Shown here piece after piece: positions 46,537 through 56,162 of a stretch of 64,000 nt of DNA. The stretch is from Lentzea aerocolonigenes. GTDB lineage: Bacteria; Actinomycetota; Actinomycetes; Mycobacteriales; Pseudonocardiaceae. Position numbers and translations under genes: made by a program. The notes under the pieces were generated by a model. That model was not told the origin of the DNA, made no database searches, and worked only from the letters and a program-made list of their open reading frames with translations. Position 1 is the stretch's first letter. Every line of letters begins with the position of its first letter. The stretch is taken from contig NZ_BBOJ01000010.1 of NCBI RefSeq assembly GCF_000974445.1, positions 296,953 to 360,952 of the forward strand, written 5' to 3'.

Positions 46537-48132
46537 CTACGTCCAGACCGGTTCGTCTACTTCGGATACTCGCCCGTCCGCCCGGAAGTGCAGGAACCGG
46601 TCGAACGACTTGGCGAACCACCGGTCGTGCGTGACCGCCACGACCGTGCCCTCGAAGTCGTTCAACGCGTTCTGCAACGCCTCCGCCGACGCGAGGTCGA
46701 GGTTGTCCGTCGGCTCGTCGAGCAGCAGCAGCGTCGCCCCGGACAGCTCCAGCAGCAGGATCTGGAACCGCGCCTGCTGTCCGCCCGAGAGGTTCTCGAA
46801 CCGCTGGTCACCCGACTTGTCGAGCCCGTAGCGCTTCAGCACGGACATCGCGGCGCCACGATCGCGGCCACGACGCTGGTCGTCGCCGTGCCAGAGGATG
46901 TCGACGAGCGTGCGGCCGAGCCACTCCGGGTGCTCGTGCGTCTGCGCGAACAGGCCGGGCACCACGCGGGCGCCGAGCTTCCACGCGCCGGTCGTGCGGA
47001 CGTCGTCGCCGCCGAGCAACCGCAGGAAGTGGCTCTTGCCGGACCCGTTCGAGCCGAGCACCGCGACCCGGTCACCGAAGAAGATCTCGTGCGAGAACGG
47101 CTTCATCAGCCCGGTCAGCTCCAGCTCCTCGCACGTGATCGCGCGAACGCCGGTGCGGCCGCCCTTCAGCCGAGGATTGACCTTCTCGTCCGTGGGGATC
47201 TCCGGTGGTGGACCGGCTTCCTCGAACCGTTGCAGCCGTGCGGCCATGACGCGGTACTTCGGCGCCATCGACTCGTAGTACTTCGCCTGTTGTTGGAGCG
47301 TGCGCACGAGTTCCTTGAGGCGCTCGTGCTCCTCGTTCCAGCGGCGGTGATCTTCCAGCAGCTTCTCGATGCGTTTCGCGCGGGCGGCGTGCCAGGTCGC
47401 GAACGAGCCGGCGTGCGTCCACGCGGAGTGCGCCTCGACCGTGACGACGTGCGTGGCGGCGTTGGCCAGCAGCTCGCGGTCGTGGCTGACGACCAGCACG
47501 GCCTTGTCGGTGGCCTTCAGCCGGTCCTCCAGCCAGCGCTTGCCGGGCACGTCGAGGTAGTTGTCGGGCTCGTCGAGCAGCAGGACCTGCTCGTGGCCGC
47601 GCAGCAACGTTTCGAGGACCAGGCGTTTCTGCTCGCCGCCGGACAGCGTGCGCACCTCGCGGAACCGTGCCCGGTCGTAGGGAAGGCCGAGTGCGGCGAC
47701 GGTGACGGTGTCCCAGAGCACCTCGACGTCGTACCCGCCGACCTCGCCGTAGCTGGTGAGAGCGTTTGCGTACCGCATCTGGGCGGCTTCGTCGTCGGTG
47801 TCCATCAACGCGAGCTCGGCCTCGTCCAGCTCGGCCGCGGCCCGGCGCAGCGCCTCCGCGGCGACGGAGAGAAGCAGGTCGCGGACGAGTGAGTCGTCCC
47901 GCACCGACCCGATGAACTGCGGCATCACCGCCAGGCCGCCCTGCACGTGCACACTGCCCTGCTTCGGGGTGAGCTCGCCCGAAAGGATCCGTTGCAGCGT
48001 CGTCTTGCCGACACCGTTCGCGCCGACGAGCGCGACGACGGTCCCACCGCTCACCTTGAACGAGACGTCGCGGAACAGCTCCCTGCCGTCGGGAAGGGCG
48101 TACGCGAGCCCGTTCGCTTCCAGATAACCCAC
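46537..48132 (-). CDS. ABC-F family ATPase
   Basis: 531 aa from GTG 48132 (no ribosome site seen; start uncertain). Two nucleotide-binding domains: VGANGVGKTT / LSGGEQKR / LLLDEPDNYLD, and LGSNGSGKSHF / LSGGQQAR / LLLDEPTDNLD, joined by a charged linker around residues 230-300 (EHERLKELVRTLQQQAKYYES). No membrane domain. ABC-F proteins act on ribosomes (translation or antibiotic protection). Downstream of a DUF3040 gene. Confidence 0.9.
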   Translation of the reverse strand: MGYLEANGLAYALPDGRELFRDVSFKVSGGTVVALVGANGVGKTTLQRILSGELTPKQGSVHVQGGLAVMPQFIGSVRDDSLVRDLLLSVAAEALRRAAAELDEAELALMDTDDEAAQMRYANALTSYGEVGGYDVEVLWDTVTVAALGLPYDRARFREVRTLSGGEQKRLVLETLLRGHEQVLLLDEPDNYLDVPGKRWLEDRLKATDKAVLVVSHDRELLANAATHVVTVEAHSAWTHAGSFATWHAARAKRIEKLLEDHRRWNEEHERLKELVRTLQQQAKYYESMAPKYRVMAARLQRFEEAGPPPEIPTDEKVNPRLKGGRTGVRAITCEELELTGLMKPFSHEIFFGDRVAVLGSNGSGKSHFLRLLGGDDVRTTGAWKLGARVVPGLFAQTHEHPEWLGRTLVDILWHGDDQRRGRDRGAAMSVLKRYGLDKSGDQRFENLSGGQQARFQILLLELSGATLLLLDEPTDNLDLASAEALQNALNDFEGTVVAVTHDRWFAKSFDRFLHFRADGRVSEVDEPVWT

Positions 48133-48181
48133 GCCGGTGATGGTCGGGGGTGCCCAGTTCCCGGCGCCAGCGAGTTTCCGG

Positions 48182-48427
48182 CTAACGGAGGCGGATCGGG
48201 TACCTGCGCAGCACGAGCGCACCGGCCGTGACCAGCAGGCACTGGAACGCCGGGCCGAACGCGCCGATCACCGTCAGCAGCACCGTGAGGCCGCCGAACA
48301 CGAGCAGGAAGAGGTAGAACAGCCACGGGCGCACCTGGCGGTTCATCGTGCGGGCGAATCTCGGTTCGTCTGCCAGCAACCGCTGCTCGATCTCCTGGAG
48401 CGAGCGGCGTTCGGCTTCACTCAGCAT
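48182..48427 (-). CDS. DUF3040 small membrane protein
   Basis: 81 aa from ATG 48427 with GGAGG 6 nt upstream. LSEAERRSLQEIEQRLLADEPRFA is the DUF3040 signature; two adjacent hydrophobic helices follow (about 35-52 and 55-72). Function unknown. The gap 48428-48701 behind it holds its promoter region and no gene that I can support. Confidence 0.88.
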   Translation of the reverse strand: MLSEAERRSLQEIEQRLLADEPRFARTMNRQVRPWLFYLFLLVFGGLTVLLTVIGAFGPAFQCLLVTAGALVLRRYPIRLR

Positions 48428-48701
48428 GGGGGCCTCCGGAGGACGTCGGGACGTCATCATTCCCACTCGTCACCCAGTGGATACTCGAACGCCGCCTGAG
48501 TCAAACTCGGGATCGCCCGATCAGTCACACTTCCGCGCATTCTTCGGGGTGCTCGAAGAAGCTCGCGCTGAGACTCGATGCACGGCAGGTCACCGCCCGC
48601 GAGGCACGCCGCTGATCCAGGAGGACCTGACGAGGTCAGCTCACTGAGCGGCCGGCGTGTGGCTGTTCCCGGCGCTGCTGGAACGGCTCGTCCGACCCTG
48701 G

Positions 48702-49691
48702 TCAGCGGCTTAGCGCGACCAACCGGGAGACCGCCCGCAGGTACTTCTTCCGGTACCCGCCTTTGAGCATCTCCTCGGTGAACAGGTCCGACAGCGGCTG
48801 GCCGGACACCGCGACCGGGATGTCGCGGTCGTAGAGCCGGTCGCCGAACGCCACGAGCCGCAGCCCGACGTTCTGGTCCGGCGCCGGCTTGACGTCCTTG
48901 AGGTGCACGGCCGTGACGCCGTCGAGGAGCCGGCCGTACTTCGACGGGTGGATGCGGGCGAGCGCCTTGCACAGGTCGTCGAAGTCGTCGATGGTCGAGC
49001 CCGCGGTGTCGGCGGCCCTGGTCTCCAGCTCGTCGGACGACATCGGCGGCGGGGCGTCGGGCAGGCCGCGGTGGCGGTAGTCCGGGCCGTCGACGCGGAC
49101 CACGTCGAACTTCGAGGACATCGACTGGATCTCGCGCAGGAAGTCGGCGGCGGCGAAGCGGCCCTCGCCGAGCTTGTCCGGCAGCGTGTTGGACGTGGCG
49201 GCGACGAACACGCCGGCCGCCGTCAGTTCCTTGATCAGGCGGGTGACGAGCATGGTGTCGCCGGGGTCGTCGAGCTCGAACTCGTCGATCGCGAGCAGCT
49301 TGTGGCCGCTCAGGCGTCGGACGGCCTCGGGGAACGTCAGCACGCCGACGAGGTTCGTCAGCTCGACGAACGTGCCGTACGCCTTGGGGCCCGGCACGGC
49401 GTGCCACAGCGACGCGAGCAGGTGGGTCTTGCCGACGCCGAAGCCGCCGTCGAGGTAGAGGCCGAGCTTGCCCTCGTCGTCCTTCGACCCGAACAGCGAC
49501 CACGTCTTCTTGCGCTTGAGGCTGACCCGCGCGGCGAACAGGCGGCCCGCCTCGACCGCGGCGGCCTGGCTCGGCTCGTCCGGGTTGGGGAGGTAGGTGT
49601 CGAAGCTGACGGTGTCGAACCTCGGTGGCGGCACCAGGTTCTCGATCAGTTCGTCGGCACCGATCTGGGGATCCCGGTCGGACAAGCGCAT
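48702..49691 (-). CDS. zapE: ZapE/AFG1-type AAA ATPase
   Basis: 329 aa. Walker A DGGFGVGKTHLLASL near residue 85, Walker B LLAIDEFELDDPGD near 135, and ATSNTLPDKLGEGRFAAADFLREI with the sensor Arg. Matches the AFG1-like/ZapE family linked to cell division in E. coli; the actinobacterial role is unproven. Confidence 0.88.
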   Translation of the reverse strand: MRLSDRDPQIGADELIENLVPPPRFDTVSFDTYLPNPDEPSQAAAVEAGRLFAARVSLKRKKTWSLFGSKDDEGKLGLYLDGGFGVGKTHLLASLWHAVPGPKAYGTFVELTNLVGVLTFPEAVRRLSGHKLLAIDEFELDDPGDTMLVTRLIKELTAAGVFVAATSNTLPDKLGEGRFAAADFLREIQSMSSKFDVVRVDGPDYRHRGLPDAPPPMSSDELETRAADTAGSTIDDFDDLCKALARIHPSKYGRLLDGVTAVHLKDVKPAPDQNVGLRLVAFGDRLYDRDIPVAVSGQPLSDLFTEEMLKGGYRKKYLRAVSRLVALSR

Positions 49692-49724
49692 GCCCGCAGC
49701 TTATCGGCGTGATGGGATGGGTCC

Positions 49725-50402
49725 GTGCAGATGTTGTGGCCCTCACCGGGCGTTGAGATGACCGACACAGCCCTCGAGTCGCTCTACGCCTATCCGCCGG
49801 ACCGGACGTGGGTGACCGCCAACTTCGTGTCCAGCGTGGACGGTGCCGTCTCGGTCGACGGGCGGTCCGCGGGGCTGGGGTCGGCCGCGGACAAGAGGAT
49901 CTTCACGCTCGGGCGCGAGCTGGCCGACGTCGTGCTGGTGGGAGCGGGAACGGTGTTGATCGAGGGCTACCGGCCCTCGGCACGGCTGCCGATCGCCGTG
50001 GTGACCGCGCGCGGGACGCTGACGCCGGACCTGCCGCTGTTCACCGGCTCCGCGGTGCCGCCGATCGTGATCACCTGCGCGGCCGCGGAGCTCCCGCCGC
50101 TGCCCGCCGACGTGATCGTCGCCGGCGAGGACGAGGTCGACCTCGCGCGGGCGGTGTCCGAGCTCGCGGCGCGAGGCCTCCACAAGATCAACCTGGAAGG
50201 CGGGCCGCGGCTGTTCGGGTCGATGATCGCGGAGGGACTGGTCGACGCGCTGAACCTGACGATCTCGCCGTTGCTCGCCGTCGGTGACTCGTCGCGGATC
50301 GCGCACGGCCCGGTGGTGCCGCCGGTGGAGCTGGAGCTCACGTCGGCCCTGCGCGCGGAGGACGTGTTGTTGTTGCGGTATCAGCGGCGAAATTCCAGCT
50401 GA
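49725..50402 (+). CDS. Pyrimidine reductase family protein (RibD C-terminal-like)
   Basis: 225 aa, GTG 49725. VTANFVSSVDGAVSVDGRSAGL, ADVVLVGAGTVLIEGY, KINLEGGPRLFGSMIAEGLVDALNLTISPLL: the DHFR-like reductase domain of riboflavin synthesis without the deaminase. Such stand-alone paralogues exist in actinobacteria; a role in riboflavin or deazaflavin metabolism is inferred. Confidence 0.88.
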   Translation: MQMLWPSPGVEMTDTALESLYAYPPDRTWVTANFVSSVDGAVSVDGRSAGLGSAADKRIFTLGRELADVVLVGAGTVLIEGYRPSARLPIAVVTARGTLTPDLPLFTGSAVPPIVITCAAAELPPLPADVIVAGEDEVDLARAVSELAARGLHKINLEGGPRLFGSMIAEGLVDALNLTISPLLAVGDSSRIAHGPVVPPVELELTSALRAEDVLLLRYQRRNSS

Positions 50403-50419
50403 AGAGGCAGGATGACCGC

Positions 50420-51484
50420 GTGGACCTACCGCTGACACCACCTCTGCAACCGATGCTCGCCACCGCGGTCGACGGTATACCGGATACTGCCGACCTGCTG
50501 TTCGAGCCCAAGTGGGACGGTTTCCGCTGCGTGGTGTTCCGCTCCGGCGACGAGGTCTTCCTGCAGTCCCGCAGCGGCAAGCCGCTCAACCGCTACTTCC
50601 CGGAGGTCGTCGCCTCGATGCTCGACGTGCTGCCCGACCGGGTGGTCGTCGACGGCGAGCTCGTCGTGGCGAAGAACGACGAGCTGGACTTCGACGCGTT
50701 GTCCGAGCGCATCCACCCGGCGGCGTCCCGCGTGACGATGCTGTCGGAGTCCACGCCCGCCACGTTCGTCGCGTTCGACCTGCTGGCGCTCGGGTCCGAG
50801 GTGCTGCTCGAGTCGCCGACGGTCGCGCGGCGCGAGGCGTTGCTCTCGTTGCCCGGCCTCAACATCACGCCCGCGACGACCTCGGTCGAGACGGCACGGC
50901 AGTGGTTCACGCTGTTCGAGGGCGCCGGTCTGGACGGCGTGATGGGCAAGCCGTCGGACGGCCCGTACACGCCGGGCAAGCGCTCGATGATCAAGGTGAA
51001 GCACGCCCGCACCGCGGACGTCGTGCTCGCGGGCCTGCGCTGGCACAAGGACACCGAGCCCGGCACGGCCGTCGGTTCGCTGCTGCTCGGCGTCTACGAC
51101 TCGAACGACGTGTTGCACCACATCGGGGTCTGCGGCTCGTTCAAGGCCGCCGAACGCCGCTCGTTGGCCGAGGAGCTCGCGCCGCTGATCACCGAGTCCG
51201 CCGACCACCCGTGGGCGAACCCCGTTCCGGGACAACGGATTCCGGGTGAGATCAACCGCTGGCGCGGGAAGCAGGCCGAGTACGTGGCGTTGCGCCCCGA
51301 ACGGGTGCTGGAGATCCACTACACGCAGACCGAGGGCGAGCAACCCGTGCGGTTGCGGCACAACGGCCAGTTCGCGCGGTGGCGCCCGGACCGCGAGCCG
51401 CTGTCGTGCCGCTACGACCAGCTCGACATCCCGGCCCGCTACGACGTGGCCTCGGTGCTGAAGGGCGAGCTGCGGGCCCGTTAG
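50420..51484 (+). CDS. ligC: ATP-dependent DNA ligase, LigC type
   Basis: 354 aa, GTG 50420. Nucleotidyl-transfer motif I EPKWDGFRC with the AMP Lys at residue 31, motif III FVAFDLLALG, motif IV DGVMGKP, motif V MIKVKH, then an OB-fold C-terminus. No polymerase or nuclease domain, so it is the short LigC class involved in repair. Ends overlapping the convergent EamA gene by 4 nt. Confidence 0.92.
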   Translation: MDLPLTPPLQPMLATAVDGIPDTADLLFEPKWDGFRCVVFRSGDEVFLQSRSGKPLNRYFPEVVASMLDVLPDRVVVDGELVVAKNDELDFDALSERIHPAASRVTMLSESTPATFVAFDLLALGSEVLLESPTVARREALLSLPGLNITPATTSVETARQWFTLFEGAGLDGVMGKPSDGPYTPGKRSMIKVKHARTADVVLAGLRWHKDTEPGTAVGSLLLGVYDSNDVLHHIGVCGSFKAAERRSLAEELAPLITESADHPWANPVPGQRIPGEINRWRGKQAEYVALRPERVLEIHYTQTEGEQPVRLRHNGQFARWRPDREPLSCRYDQLDIPARYDVASVLKGELRAR

Positions 51485-52350
51485 ACCTCGGGTTTCGCCG
51501 ACCGGGTCGCACCGACGGACGCGATCACGACGCAGCACACGGCGACCCACTGCGCCGGCCTGAGGTGCTCGCCGAGCAGCACCAGACCCGCCACCGCCGC
51601 GACCGCGGGCTCCAGCGACATCAGGATCCCGAACACGCGCGGCGGCATGCGGCGCAACGCCTCCAGCTCCAGCGAGTACGGGATCACCGACGACATCAGC
51701 GCCACGGCGAGCCCGGCCGCGAGCACGACCGGGTCGAGGATCGCGGTGCCCGCCGACGAGATGCCGAACGGCAGCGCGATGACCGAACCCACCACCATGG
51801 CGAGCGCGAGGCCCTTGCCGTCGGTCGTCCGACTGCCGAGCTTCGCCGTCACGAGGATGTACGCCGCCCAGCACGCGCCGGCGGCCAGCGCGAACAACAC
51901 GCCCGTCCACACCAGACCGCCCTCGACCCGCGTGAGCAGCACCACACCGGTGCCCGCGAGCAGCACCCACACGCCGTCGAGCCAGCGCCGCGAACCCGCG
52001 ACGGCCACCGCGAGCGGGCCGAGGAACTCGATGGTCACGGCCGCGCCGAGCGGGATGCGGTCGAGTGCCGCGTAGAAGCAGAGGTTCATCGCGGCCAGCA
52101 CCACGCCGTAGCTCACGACGACGGCGAGCGTGCGGCGGTCCATCCGCAGCGACGGCCGCCAGATCAGGACCAGCACCAGCGCGGCCACGACCAGGCGCAA
52201 CGTGACGGTGCCCGCCGAACCCGCGACCGCGAACAGCTGCTTCGCGATGGCCGCGCCGACCTGCACGCTGACGATCCCGAGCAGCACGAGTGCGGTCGGC
52301 GGGATGCCGCCCATGAGCCTCGCGACGGGGAGCCGATCCGCGTGAGCCAT
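51481..52350 (-). CDS. EamA/RhtA-family exporter
   Basis: 289 aa from ATG 52350 (GTG 52368 is also open). Ten hydrophobic helices in two EamA repeats; FYAALDRIPLGAAVTIEFLGPLAVAV and SLELEALRRMPPRVFGILMSLEPAVAAVAGLVLLGE are the hallmark ends of the repeats, as in RhtA-type amino-acid/homoserine exporters. Substrate unknown. Confidence 0.9.
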   Translation of the reverse strand: MAHADRLPVARLMGGIPPTALVLLGIVSVQVGAAIAKQLFAVAGSAGTVTLRLVVAALVLVLIWRPSLRMDRRTLAVVVSYGVVLAAMNLCFYAALDRIPLGAAVTIEFLGPLAVAVAGSRRWLDGVWVLLAGTGVVLLTRVEGGLVWTGVLFALAAGACWAAYILVTAKLGSRTTDGKGLALAMVVGSVIALPFGISSAGTAILDPVVLAAGLAVALMSSVIPYSLELEALRRMPPRVFGILMSLEPAVAAVAGLVLLGEHLRPAQWVAVCCVVIASVGATRSAKPEV

Positions 52351-52445
52351 GCGCCCATCCTGACTCACGGTGTCACCCGAATATCCGACTCACTCTTTTC
52401 TCACCTCGAACATGCGACGCTCACCTTCCCGGAGTGTGAACGAGA

Positions 52446-53990
52446 GTGAGGACATCTGTGCGTCGCGCTGCCTTGGCCCTTCTGGCAGTGAGCGTGCTGA
52501 CGGCGTGCAGCGCGGGACCTTCGACCCGGCCGGTGATCGCGGTCAAGGGCGAGGAGAACCAGCCCGTCGACCAGAGCGCGCTCGCGGGCCCGCAGCCCGT
52601 GCCGCCGCTGGACGAGTACAAGAAGGACTCGCTGGCGTGGGCACCGTGCAACGAACAGATGAAGGACCGCATCGGCGCCAATCCTCCCCAGGGTGACCAG
52701 ACCTACGAGTGCGCGCGCATGACCGTGGTGCTCGACCCGCCGGGACGTCCGGGACGCGGCACGCTCGGCATCGCGTTGATGCGCGTCGGCACGGGCAAGA
52801 GCGCGTTGGTGGTGGTCAACGACCCCGGCGGTGAGCCCGGCACGGTGAAGGCGGCGCGCCTCGCGGCGTCGTTGCCGAAGGATCTCCTCAGCACGTACAC
52901 GATCATCGGCGTGGACAGGCGCGGCACGGGCCGTTCGGACGGCATTTCGTGCGTACCGCAGGCAACGCGCGCGCAGCTCGTCGAGTACGACCCCGCCGAA
53001 ACTGAGCAGTCGAACCTCGTCGTCGCCGCGGGTGAGGCGTCGCAGGAGTGCGTGCTCGACCTGGAGGGCAGGCTGACCGCGTTCGACTCCTGGCGCGCGG
53101 CCGCCGACCTCGAACGACTCCGCGACTACCTCGGCATCGACCGTCTCAACGCCATCGGTCTCGGCGAGGGCTCGCGCGTCGTCACGACCTACGCCCAGCG
53201 CTACCCGAACCGCATCGGCCGCATCGTGCTCGACGGCGCCCCGGACCCGACGCTCGACCAGGTCGGCGTCCTCGAGTCCCGTGCGGTCGCGGCCGAGACG
53301 ACGTTCGACGAGTTCGCCAAGGACTGCAAGACCCGCGGCTGTGCGCTGGCCAACCCCCGCGAGGACGTGAAGGCGCTCCTGGCGCAGCTGCGCACGACGC
53401 GTGTCCGCGGCGAGTACGTGGACCTGACGCCAGGCTCCGCGCTGAACGCGGTCCTCGCGGGCCTCGCCGAACGCTCGCGCTGGCCCGCGCTGGCCGACGC
53501 GGTGGTGAAGGCGCGCGCCGGTGACGCCAGCGGCCTGTTCGACTTCCTCGGCCCGCTGGTGAACGACCTCGACGAGAACCCGCCGCGCTTCGACGCGGGC
53601 CTGATCATCGGCTGCAACGACACCGCCACGCGCATCCCGCCGGACCGCGTGAAGGCACTCGCCGCCGACTGGCAGAGCAAGCACGCGCTGTTCGGTGCCG
53701 TGTTCGCCCGCCAGCTGCTGCACTGCAACCCGTTCCCGCCGCCCAAGGCCGAGAAGCTCGATCCGTTGAAGAGCGCGCCGCCGATCGTGGTGCTCAGCAC
53801 GGCCAACGACCCGGCGACGCCCGCGCCCGGCACTGAGCACACGGCGCAGCGGCTGCCGGGGTCGGCGTTGATCGGGTGGCAGGGCAGCGGGCACGGTGCG
53901 CTGGCCCTGTCCGGTTGCGCCACGACGGCGGTGCGCGACTACCTGATCGACGCGAAGGTGCCGTCGAACGGCACCGTCTGCCCGCCCTGA
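52446..53990 (+). CDS. Lipoprotein of the TAP-like alpha/beta-hydrolase family, catalytic Ser missing
   Basis: 514 aa from GTG 52446 (GTG 52458 has a better ribosome site). Lipobox LTAC gives a lipid-anchored Cys at residue 21. The hydrolase fold is clear: IGVDRRGTGRS, DLERLRDYLGIDRLN, RYPNRIGRIVLDGAPDP, TANDPATP (Asp) and GHGAL (His). At the nucleophile elbow the usual G-x-S-Y-G is GLGEG, with Gly240 in place of Ser. It may be an inactive homologue of actinomycete tripeptidyl aminopeptidases. Confidence 0.88.
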   Translation: MRTSVRRAALALLAVSVLTACSAGPSTRPVIAVKGEENQPVDQSALAGPQPVPPLDEYKKDSLAWAPCNEQMKDRIGANPPQGDQTYECARMTVVLDPPGRPGRGTLGIALMRVGTGKSALVVVNDPGGEPGTVKAARLAASLPKDLLSTYTIIGVDRRGTGRSDGISCVPQATRAQLVEYDPAETEQSNLVVAAGEASQECVLDLEGRLTAFDSWRAAADLERLRDYLGIDRLNAIGLGEGSRVVTTYAQRYPNRIGRIVLDGAPDPTLDQVGVLESRAVAAETTFDEFAKDCKTRGCALANPREDVKALLAQLRTTRVRGEYVDLTPGSALNAVLAGLAERSRWPALADAVVKARAGDASGLFDFLGPLVNDLDENPPRFDAGLIIGCNDTATRIPPDRVKALAADWQSKHALFGAVFARQLLHCNPFPPPKAEKLDPLKSAPPIVVLSTANDPATPAPGTEHTAQRLPGSALIGWQGSGHGALALSGCATTAVRDYLIDAKVPSNGTVCPP

Positions 53991-54011
53991 TACTCCGTAG
54001 CCTCGACGGGT

Positions 54012-56108
54012 ATGGGGGACCAGCCGACGAACCAGCTCCACGGCACCGCGAACAACGTCGTGCAGGTCCGGGACGTCCACGGTGATCTGTACCTGCACCA
54101 GCCGCAGCCGGCCATCCGCCCGGTGGTGCCGCACCAGCTCCCCGCTGACGTCCGGCAGTTCAGTGGCCGGGAGAACGAGCTCGAGCAGCTCGACGCGCTG
54201 CTGACCGAAGAACCCGCGGCGGTGGTCATCTGCGCGATCGCCGGCACAGCAGGCGTCGGCAAGACCGCTTTGGCGGTGCGCTGGGCCCACCGGGTACGTG
54301 ACCACTTCCCCGACGGCCAGCTGTACGTCGACCTGCTCGGCTACTCCCCCGGCGCACCGGTCCAGCCCGCCCAAGCGCTGGAAGGCTTTCTCCACGCGCT
54401 CGGTGTGTCCGGTGACGCGATTCCGCCTCGGTTGGACGACCAGGCAGCGCTCTACCGCTCGCTCCTCGACGGACGCCGGGTGCTGGTCGTGCTCGACAAC
54501 GCGAGCTCACCGGACCAGGTGCGCCCGCTCCTGCCCGGTTCGAGCAGCTGCTTCGCCCTCGTCACCAGCCGCAGCGGTCTCGCGGGCCTCGTCGCCCGCA
54601 ACGGCGCCCAGCGACTGACCCTGGACCTGTTGTCCCGCAACGAGTCCCTGCGTCTGCTCCGCGATGTCGTCGGCGCGGACCGGGTCGACGCCGAACCGGA
54701 GGCCTCCGCGACCCTGATCGGCCAGTGCGGCCGGTTGCCGCTGGCGTCGCGCGTGGCAGGTGAACGAGCCGCGGCCGAACCGGGGCTCGCGCTGAGCGAG
54801 CTCACCACCGAACTGCAGGACGAACGCAGCCGCCTGGACCTGCTGTCCGACGACGACGGCGACGCGAGCACCGCCGTCCGCGCGGTCTTCTCGTGGTCGT
54901 ACCGAAACCTGCCGCCCGCCGGCGCGCGGCTGTTCCGGTTGCTGGGCCTGCACCCAGGCCCCGACTTCGGCGTGCACGTGGCCGCCGCACTCGCCGATGT
55001 CGCGCTGCCCCAAGCGAAACGGCTCCTCCAGGCCCTTGCGGGGGCACACCTGATCCAGGCGAACGGTTCCGGCAGGTACCGGTTCCACGACGTGTTGCGC
55101 CTCTACGCGGCCGAGCTCGCCGAGTCGGAGGAGCCTGCCGAACTCCGGCTCGCGGCTGCCCAGCGCATGCTCCACTGGTACCTCCACTGCGCGATGACCG
55201 CCGACAACCTTCTCCTGCCACTGCTCAGGGCACCTCGGATCCAGTTGCCGGAACAGCCGGTCGCGCCCTTCACCACCCGCGGTGAAGCACTGGCGTGGTG
55301 CGAGGCCGAGGCCGCCAACCTCGCGGCAGCGACCCGGTGCGCTCACCAGCTCGGCGAACACTGGCTGGCGGCCGCGTTCCCCTGGGCCCTGTGGAGCTAC
55401 TACGACCTGCGCAAACCGTGGATCGACTGGATCGCCACCTACGAGATCGGGCTGGCGTCCGCCCGCCTCGTCAACGACGACTCGACCTGCGCCTGGATCA
55501 TCAGGTCGCTCGGCGTCGCGTACTACGACCTCCAGCGCTTCGACGAGGCCGCCGCCCTCTTCGAGGAGTCGCTCGCGATCCGCCGGAGCCCGGGATGTCT
55601 CGACATGCTCGGCTCCACCTACCGCAAGCAGGGCAACGTCGAGGCCGCGCTCGAGTGCCACCGGGAGGCACTCGCGCTCCGGCTCGAAAGTGACAATCCG
55701 CGCGGTCTCGCGGTCACGCTGAACCGGATGGGTTCCACCTATCGCGATCTCGGACGCTTCGACGAGTCGCTCGACCACCTGACCAGGTCACTCGAACTCA
55801 GGCGCGAGATCGGCGATCTGCACGGGCAGGGCTTCGCCCTCCACAGCATCGCGGCCACCTACGAGCAGCTCGACCGGCTGGACGAGGCGATGGAGGCGTA
55901 CCGGGAGTCGCTGGTCGTCCGAAGGGAGATCGGCGACCGGCGCGGCGAGGCGGACATCCTGCTCTGCCTGGGAAAGATCCTGGCGCGGCTGGGCGAGACG
56001 GGCCGGGCACGGGAGGTGTGGGCGGAAGCTCTCGACACTTTCAGCGATCTCGGTGCGCCTCAGGCCGCCGACGTGGCGAGGATGCTGCAAGACCTCGACC
56101 AGACGTGA
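54012..56108 (+). CDS. NB-ARC/TPR STAND protein with N-terminal amyloid-like motif
   Basis: 698 aa. Residues 6-30 carry the short motif NQLHGTANNVVQVRDVHGDL. NB-ARC ATPase: P-loop GTAGVGKTAL near 78-87, Walker B VLVVLDNASS near 158, LVTSRSGL, GRLPLASRVAGERA and FSWSYRNLPP with RFHDVLRLYAAEL near 350-365. From about 490 there are tetratricopeptide repeats (LGSTYRKQGNVEAALECHREAL, MGSTYRDLGRFDESLDHLTRSL, IAATYEQLDRLDEAMEAYRESL). The ATPase-TPR half is like AfsR/SARP proteins without the DNA-binding domain. Likely a signalling or defence switch; partner not seen. Confidence 0.9.
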   Translation: MGDQPTNQLHGTANNVVQVRDVHGDLYLHQPQPAIRPVVPHQLPADVRQFSGRENELEQLDALLTEEPAAVVICAIAGTAGVGKTALAVRWAHRVRDHFPDGQLYVDLLGYSPGAPVQPAQALEGFLHALGVSGDAIPPRLDDQAALYRSLLDGRRVLVVLDNASSPDQVRPLLPGSSSCFALVTSRSGLAGLVARNGAQRLTLDLLSRNESLRLLRDVVGADRVDAEPEASATLIGQCGRLPLASRVAGERAAAEPGLALSELTTELQDERSRLDLLSDDDGDASTAVRAVFSWSYRNLPPAGARLFRLLGLHPGPDFGVHVAAALADVALPQAKRLLQALAGAHLIQANGSGRYRFHDVLRLYAAELAESEEPAELRLAAAQRMLHWYLHCAMTADNLLLPLLRAPRIQLPEQPVAPFTTRGEALAWCEAEAANLAAATRCAHQLGEHWLAAAFPWALWSYYDLRKPWIDWIATYEIGLASARLVNDDSTCAWIIRSLGVAYYDLQRFDEAAALFEESLAIRRSPGCLDMLGSTYRKQGNVEAALECHREALALRLESDNPRGLAVTLNRMGSTYRDLGRFDESLDHLTRSLELRREIGDLHGQGFALHSIAATYEQLDRLDEAMEAYRESLVVRREIGDRRGEADILLCLGKILARLGETGRAREVWAEALDTFSDLGAPQAADVARMLQDLDQT

Positions 56109-56111
56109 CAA

Positions 56112-56148
56112 GGGGAGCTTCCCGCCTGGCCGGAGCGGGAGGCTCCCC
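56112..56148. terminator. Bidirectional hairpin terminator
   Basis: Fourteen-bp arms 56112-56125 and 56135-56148 (one wobble), loop CTGGCCGGA. Serves the STAND gene and the convergent Cys-rich peptide gene (stop at 56163). Confidence 0.78.
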
Positions 56149-56162
56149 GAGCGAACTTCGTG

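Noticed and set aside
48467..48701. Possible small gene between DUF3040 and the ZapE-like gene
   Set aside because: Only short frames without ribosome site or bias; a weak hairpin (ACCTGACGAGGTCAG) was judged chance.
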